Assembly: GCF_009727055.1 (NCBI RefSeq)
Contig: NC_052349.1
Coordinates: forward strand, 50,016,117-50,080,116
Direction: 5' to 3'
Origin: Benincasa hispida
Lineage: Eukaryota > Streptophyta > Magnoliopsida > Cucurbitales > Cucurbitaceae
DNA: 64,000 bases
In this document: positions 57,966-64,000 of the stretch, in pieces
Layout of the letters: each line of letters starts with the position of its first letter
Position numbering within the stretch: position 1 is the stretch's first letter
Position numbers and translations under genes: made by a program
Notes under the pieces: model-generated
The model's database searches: none
Told to the model about the DNA's origin: nothing
What the model saw: the letters and a program-made list of their open reading frames with translations, nothing else

Positions 57966-58649
57966 TGCACGAGATTACTCATTTTAGAAGGCGGGATTTT
58001 AAAATTTCAGATTTCCCAAGAGGGTGAAAATTATAGATTTTAAAAGTTTTCATAATTTCCCTTCCGCTAAGATATTTTCTTCTATTCACTAGTGGAGAAA
58101 ATTTCCCATTATCTCATCCCTCAACAATGACCGAAACCTGATCCATTGACTTCCTCCATCCCCATCCCCATCACCGCATCTCTCTCCCACCGCCACTGCT
58201 CATCAACCATACTCCATCCAAAACATCTGCCGACCACCGTCAGGTACAACTGCCACTCGAGGGGCACAAAAGCTAGATGTCTTCAACACAAAAGACCAAA
58301 CAACTTTTGTGAAATGGTTGTCAAATTTTCCAATACAGAGTACAAGGTTCTAAGCCTGAACGTTTGAGCCTTCCTTCTATCTCAACAATAATGCACCCCC
58401 TCTTTCTTCTTACAGGCCTCCATGGGCTGAGGTGATACCCATAAGCTCTTGAAGAAGGCATAATTTCATTTATGTTAATAGTGTGCCCTATTTAATTCAA
58501 AATAGAGAAATCCCATTGTGTTGAGTCTTAGTCCAAAGGAAAAATAAAGAATGAATGATGTTTATGATGCCATGTTTCCTCTCTTAAACATGTGGTGTAA
58601 AAACACTTTGAGTTCTCTATCTATGATATCAATGCCTGAAGTGACAAAA
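57966..58649. other. Unassigned stretch
   Basis: No protein motif seen; the short open frame at 58146-58367 is Ser/His/Pro-rich and looks incidental. The left end of copia D's LTR may lie in here. Confidence 0.4.
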
Positions 58650-59044
58650 GAAAAAGAAAAGAAAACCCTTTTCTCTCTCATTCTCTTTTTGCTACATTTC
58701 AGATGAGTTTCAATGTCTTAAATCCATGGTGAATCGAGCATGCAAAGCAAGATCTAAGTAGAGAAGAAGAAAAGGAACAAGAAGATGTATAGTGGTTTGA
58801 TTTTCACCTACATCTACTATTGAAGCTCATAAGAGAGTCAATCTTTTATTCTCAAGAAGAAGATAAGTTTCTTTTCTCTTCTTACAGTTATATCTCAAAA
58901 GCATCCTACTTATTTTACATGTTGAGCTGATTATTTAAAGAAGAGTGTTTACAAGAAGGTTAATCTGTTTTAACTAATTTTGTTTGTTTTTCTGCAGTAA
59001 GCGACTAATTGGGAAGCTCCAGTTTGGCTCACCTTTCCTTAACA
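58650..59044 (-). repeat. 3' LTR of copia D (left end unresolved)
   Basis: On the minus strand the LTR begins TGTTAAGGAAAGGTGAGCC at 59044, directly after the purine-rich AAGGTGGAGATC (59045-59056). The other end cannot be fixed because no second copy is in the window. Confidence 0.65.
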
Positions 59045-59056
59045 GATCTCCACCTT

Positions 59057-59564
59057 AAGACAAAATTGTCTCTGATGCTTCTTCTTCAGGTATTTTATTT
59101 TCCAGCTTGATCTACTACATTGAGTAGATTTAAACTGTGTTCAAATTTGGCTTTTGTTACTGACTTTGCTAAAAAATCTGCCACATTCTCTTCTGAACTA
59201 ACCTTTGTTATTGCTATTATGCCCTTTTCAATTACGTCTCTAACAAAATATAGTTTTACATCTATGTGCTTGGATCCGTCATGGAACTACTGATTCTTAG
59301 TTAGGTGAATTGCACTTTGGTTATCACAAAGTAGCTCCACCTGTGGTTGTTCATTACCTAGCTCAGTAGTTAACCTCTATAGCCATAGGGATTCTTTAAC
59401 AGCCTCTGAGGTAGCTATAAACTCTACTTCAGTAGTTGAGAGGGAAGCCATTGATTGCAACTTAGACTTCCAACTGATCACATTGCCTCCAAATAGGAAG
59501 GTAAACCATGTAAGAGATCTTCTTCTGTCTAGGTCACCTGCAAAATCTGAGTCCATGTAGCCTT
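59057..59564 (-). pseudogene. Copia D RNase H (left piece; gene continues at 63900-64000)
   Basis: Minus strand from right to left: GYMDSDFAGDLDRRRSLTWF, GGNVISWKSKLQSMASLSTT, EVEFIATSEAVKESLWL, and finally ENVADFLAKSVTKAKFEHSL and NLLNVVDQAGK. This is the copia RNase H domain and C-terminus. The solo LTR at 59565-63899 cuts it within KGYMDSDF. Confidence 0.9.
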
Positions 59565-62500
59565 TAATGGGATTGATGCCCTAAAGTCTCGTGTCCTATA
59601 ATTTATAAACAGTTTGTACGAACGCTTACAACCACTGATGTATAATATATGATATTTACTTAACTTCTTGATTTTGCTCATCTGAATGTTTTATTTGCTT
59701 TACCACAAACCAATAAACTAAAATCTCTAGTTGTCTTTATGTAACTTAAGCATGTATGTGGTGACATACAAGTGGATCATGTCTTGAGTGATAACCAAAA
59801 TGGTCTGTAGTATATGGATATAGGAGGGAAACCTTATCCTGGTAACGCTATGGATGAAGCTCGCTTTGTGGAATAGTTACAAGTGTTGTGACTTGTCACA
59901 GATGGTCTAATTCTGATCATTCGTGTAGGAGACATGCGAGCAGGGGCATCCTATATGAAGAATTTGTATAATACCTGACCACGAAGTGTTAACGTCTCGT
60001 TATATAACACCGTTCATGACATAGACTTCACTTCACTATGATGACCATAGGTAACATGACCTCAATCCTGAGTGAGTTGGGAACTCCTGCCATTGAGGAC
60101 GGTCCTTTGATTTATATAGGTGCGAGTGGCCAGGTCGCCAATTCAAACCTACCATTTTGGAGATTCGTCTGATTTGGGAGTTGGGAACTCAGCTACATAA
60201 GATGGAATTCACTCCTTCCCTGACACAGGGGTAAGTAGATAGATAGCTCCCTTAAGGGCTGATTCCAGGGCTTGAATGATGTGGCGTCACACACCTTTTC
60301 TTGGCCCGAGAGGTGTTCACACATAGTTGGACTATGTTGTATTATTCACAATCTTGGTGCGCGGTAGATTAGAAGTCAATTTTACTTGACAACCAAAATC
60401 CCGTGGACACATTATGCGATGCATGTTCCTAAGATATGCGTTGATAGTCATGCATCGATGGTCATGCGTTGGACTGATATTGCGTTAATGAATGTATACG
60501 ATGACCATGTGTCCTGCCACAAGTTTTCTTGCGCTGGAACCAAGTATAATTCCAACGCAAGTTTCTCAAGTAATCTGAGGTCGAACATAGGGACTTGTAG
60601 CTATATGTTGCGGTGATGTGCATGCGGCGGTTTGAATAAAAGAATGGAGGGGATGTTGCTAAGTTAATCCTGCTCCTACTTCTATCTAACAGACAACGCA
60701 ATGAGAATATGCATGAAAGATAGAGATACGACAAACCTTGACATGAAATAAATGTATGGGAAAATAGATAAAATGCGGAGATGCTTTCATTGCAATACTT
60801 AAGAGTGACTGCAAGGGCAACCCTAGTTAACGCAAGCCAATGCGATCATGCTACACTCATACAATAGTAAACCACCTCTCGGTGCGAATGCTACGGCTTC
60901 TAATGCTAGAACGCATGCGATGTATGTGCAGAGGTGTCTATAGGGCCTACACATAAGCCTCTAATTCTTGTCCATGCGATGATACACAAACAAGGCAACC
61001 ACATATCATCATTCCTATTCCTAGGGTGCATGCGATGCAGTGTTGATAAACAGAGCTTATCTCTAAGTCCCTATCTCTTGCTTATGCCGATCTAATCTCG
61101 CTCTCTCGAGTCTAAATTCTAACCTAGCTCTCTCGAGTCATTAGGTTCTTTCTTTAGACTCTCTCTTGAGTAGCTTTAAAGGGGTGTTGGGCACAACATA
61201 AAACAAGACAAACACATGAACTTGGTTGATGCAAGGTTGTTACTATGCCTAGTGAACAACGCATACCTTGCTTAATGCGTCCAACCACTTACCCTCCCGA
61301 ACAGTTGATTGTTGCTGACTTTACTCATAGACAAGCAATGCATTAGCCTATAGACAGACGTTACAGCAGCTTCACACTAAGCAAATAAGGTTACTCACAC
61401 ACTCACACAACGCACACCTCTCGGTAGGTTGCTACATGCTTCATATCCCTAATCTACATGACTAAGTATGCAATACCCAAGCAATCTCACCAAGTATTGT
61501 AATGAAAGTAAAGATGCTACGCAAAGAAGATGGAGATGGAGTTGAAGTGAGAGAAGTGCATTGAAAACAAGTTGTATTAATTCCTTAATCACAAAATGTC
61601 ATACAATAAAATTTAGGAAAATAAAGGAAAAAGAAATGACCAGCTGGAAGCAAAGATTTGCTCCCAGTGGATGTGCATCAAGGCTGTCGGTGGTGCCATG
61701 GTTGGGCGGAGGAGCTGACTCTTTCGAGATCTAGCTCTGGTCGAAGGCTCCGGTCATCACTCGGAATGGATGAAGGAGGTGAAGAACTCTCAGCGTCTTC
61801 TCACACATTTTGTCTGGATCATAAGGATTCGCCTTAGGCAAACCTTAGGCGAAAACCTTGGATGATCTGAATTTCTGCTCATCGGCTTCTATTTATAGAG
61901 CTTGGGTTGCCGACAGCATTAATTGGACTGCTCTGAGCCTAACGTTCGATGCGTTAGTCCTTTCTGAACCTCTGTCACCAACGGCGCGGTAGGTGAAATG
62001 TCAGCATCAACTTTGGATTTTCTCGAGATAGATGCGATGATGCGTTCATTCCACCACTTTGGGTTGATCCCATTAGAATGCGTTGTCGCATAGCCGCAAT
62101 CATTCAATGGCCGCATTCGCTTAACACCGCAACTCTACATGATGATCGCAATTGCTTGACGAGCGCAACTCCCATGCGGTGGACGCATACGGCTGATTAT
62201 CGCAACATCCATGTGTTGATCGATGCGTTTGCCTTTGCGATGGAGTGTTCCTCCGCATACGGTCGTCTATGCGGTGGTTCGGTTTTCACGTTTGCATTCA
62301 TTTCCTGCATTAGCTACAGAAATAGAACATTGAACGCATAATAACGCAAAATAACGGGTTAGCTGAGATTCAACATGCTAATCGATGCAAACTCTTTTTC
62401 TCATGAAGTCCTTATCATGATTGACGTATATTCTACCTAAGAACCTTCATAATTCTAAGTAAAAGGCCTAAAATGACATGCATTTCTGCATGTCATCAGC

Positions 62501-63899
62501 GCCACACACCTTTTCTTGGCCTGAGAGATGTTCACACATAGTTGAACTATGTTGTATTATTCATTAGACGAATCAGTGGTACTTAAGGAGTGAGATGTAA
62601 CTACAAGGGCAAAGGGTAAATTAGCCTAGCTGTACTTATGAGCATGTGTGAAGGGTCATCGTACTCATGATTGGTTATATCCGATGGATACATAAATATA
62701 TCTGTAGTAAGAAGAGTTCAGTTGTTGGTCTTTAGTGGAATACCTGATAGTTAATGGATGGTAGATCTCGTGGCTAAAGAGTTTGGTCAGCTATTCACGT
62801 ACCGTTGGAGTTTCGAGCCACGGGTCCATTAGGTTCCCTGGGTAGTTTGGATAAAGTCGAGAATCAGTATTTGGGTTAATTTGAAATGTTCAAATTGACA
62901 AGAGGAAGTTCTATTATATATGATATAATTGGACTTGTTAATTATATATGATATAATTGGCTAAATGTATGAGATACATTATTTTGGAGGAAATTAGATA
63001 TAAATATGATTTATATCAAGTATAGGAGAAAACACTATAGTTGATATATGATATCAAAATATACGTTAAGAATATAATATGATTATATTCATTATTTTAA
63101 TAATTAAGCGGTTATGAGATAATTAACCGAAGTTTTCTCCGAATTCGTGCGAAAGTGGGAAGTTGAATTCAATTCTAGTAACTGAAGAATAAAATGAAAA
63201 TAGTTTTCATTTTGCAAGATATATGCAAGAGACATGCTAAATCGCTCACAGTGTGAAAGCATTGTATCGCTTAGTGTTGAGAGCCTATACGATAGCACCC
63301 TGCCAACCAACTAAACGATCACACACTCACATTTTCTAAACGATCGCCTGCGATTTCTTAAATGATTACTTACCTTTACTAGATGATCACTTAGCGCACC
63401 GAGCGTAACTAAATGATCGCTTAGAATTTACTACACGATCGTGTATCCCGACCTAAACGATCAAGCACTCGACTATACGATAGTCTTTCCTTTTCTCCCA
63501 CTTGCTTGTTCATAATACATAATTGCTTTTCCTCCTCCCCTCTACCAATTCCATCAAAGTCCGCCCTTTGGATTCTCACTCCGAGAGTACTGAGGGCTTC
63601 GAGTGGTGGTGTCGTCCCCGTTTCCTATTGTTCGTGTGGTGCTGTTCGTGTAGACAACCGTGGTGTTGCTGGATGAGAAAGAGCGTGAGGATTTCATTCA
63701 TGGTGAGATCGAGTTCTTGAAGAAAGTCTTCAACTGGTACGTTCTCTCAGTCTTGTGTCTTTTATCTTTTAAAGCATGCCAGTAATTAGTGTTTTCAATG
63801 CATATCTGTAAGTTAGAATGTGTGTGTGAAAATTCTGTCATAATGAAATTGAAAAGATCTGCTTCTGCTCATAGATACTCTTTTATAAAAGTTCCTTCA
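59565..63899 (+). repeat. Solo LTR of the large copia family in copia D, TSD GCCTT, itself interrupted
   Basis: Flanked by GCCTT at 59560-59564 and 63900-63904. Starts TAATGGGATTGATGCCC (the first TGTT has mutated) and ends GTTCCTTCA. Without the insert and its 65-bp duplication it is about 2120 bp, close to the 2055 bp of the copy at 34931. CGATCG-rich array at about 63310-63490. Confidence 0.9.
60349..62498 (-). mobile_element. Athila-type LTR-like insert inside the solo LTR, flanked by a 65-bp duplication
   Basis: 2150 bp not present in the other LTR copies. On the minus strand it starts TGATGACATGCAGAAATGCA at 62498, like the gypsy LTR start. Around 61070-61170 it matches, inverted, the gypsy-1 LTR block at 11280-11410 (CTCTCGAGTC, CTTAGAGATAAGCTCTG). 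Near 60515-60600 it matches the gypsy-3 LTR. About 55 bp at the left end (60349-60403) lies outside the LTR match. It is most simply a diverged gypsy LTR on the minus strand. Confidence 0.72.
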
Positions 63900-64000
63900 G
63901 CCTTTAAGCACCAGCTTAGTGGAATTAGGGGATTTATAGAGTAAACCTCTATTTATGCTTCTAACTAGGTAACGAAAGGTCCATTTAGTTGCTTTCTAGT
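63900..64000 (-). pseudogene. Copia D RT/RNase H (right piece, continues beyond the window)
   Basis: Minus strand WTFRYLVRSINRGLLYKSPN and STKLVLKGYMD lead directly into the piece at 59564. Stops are not seen in this frame within these 100 bases. Confidence 0.82.

Noticed and set aside
1..64000. CRISPR arrays, bacterial operons, tRNA or rRNA genes
   Set aside because: No regular spacer-repeat array, no tRNA-like cloverleaf text and no rRNA motifs seen. The arrays found are tandem repeats in plant transposons or intergenic DNA.

Overview
This is plant nuclear DNA from a repeat-rich, gene-poor region. It is AT-rich, has no operons, and consists almost entirely of plant-type LTR retrotransposons (Ty1/copia and Athila-like Ty3/gypsy) plus a CACTA DNA transposon, mostly decayed and nested. 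The one host gene is a broken major-latex-protein (Bet v 1 family) gene. The element families and that gene remind me of a cucurbit such as melon; this is an impression, not a proof. I see no rRNA, tRNA, CRISPR array or intact host gene.

Layout. 1-4276: 3' half of a copia element (+) with its 3' LTR. 4277-22257: a CACTA transposon on the minus strand, carrying TNP2-type transposase, DUF4218, DUF4216, a Transposase_24-like segment and a Ulp1-like (C48) protease domain. Its 5' region is split off by a complete Athila-like gypsy element (gypsy-1, 10274-20974, +) inserted about 115 bp upstream of the transposase start. 22261-25796: AT-rich DNA without recognised genes. 25797-38377: the MLP pseudogene, whose second exon is split by copia B (31171-38310, +) and then by copia A (26253-31166, -). 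A solo LTR of another copia family (34931-36985) sits inside copia B's reverse transcriptase. 38378-43605: intergenic DNA with a degenerate tandem array, a solo LTR, a CACTA-type MITE and a 33-bp minisatellite. 43606-52435: a copia LTR, an unassigned stretch, a 5'-truncated gypsy-2 (+), and another copia LTR piece. 52436-57583: gypsy-3 (-), truncated. 57600-57965: a copia LTR fragment (-). From about 58650 to the window end: copia D (-), broken by a solo LTR (59565-63899) that itself carries a 2.15-kb gypsy-LTR-like insert.

Relative order is readable from target-site duplications (TSDs). Copia B entered the MLP gene first, because the TSD of copia A spans the gene/copia-B junction. Gypsy-1 entered an existing CACTA element. 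The large copia LTR family entered copia B and copia D later.

The clearest non-biological signal is a perfect 38-bp Nextera mate-pair junction adapter (two 19-bp Tn5 mosaic ends head to head) inside the gag of gypsy-1 at 12247-12284. This is a sequencing or assembly artefact. The best candidate for undescribed biology is a pair of conserved motifs of about 50 nt, about 135-160 bp apart, between pol and the polypurine tract of all three gypsy elements. The CGATCG-rich arrays inside the large copia LTR come second. I found no new defence or enzymatic system.
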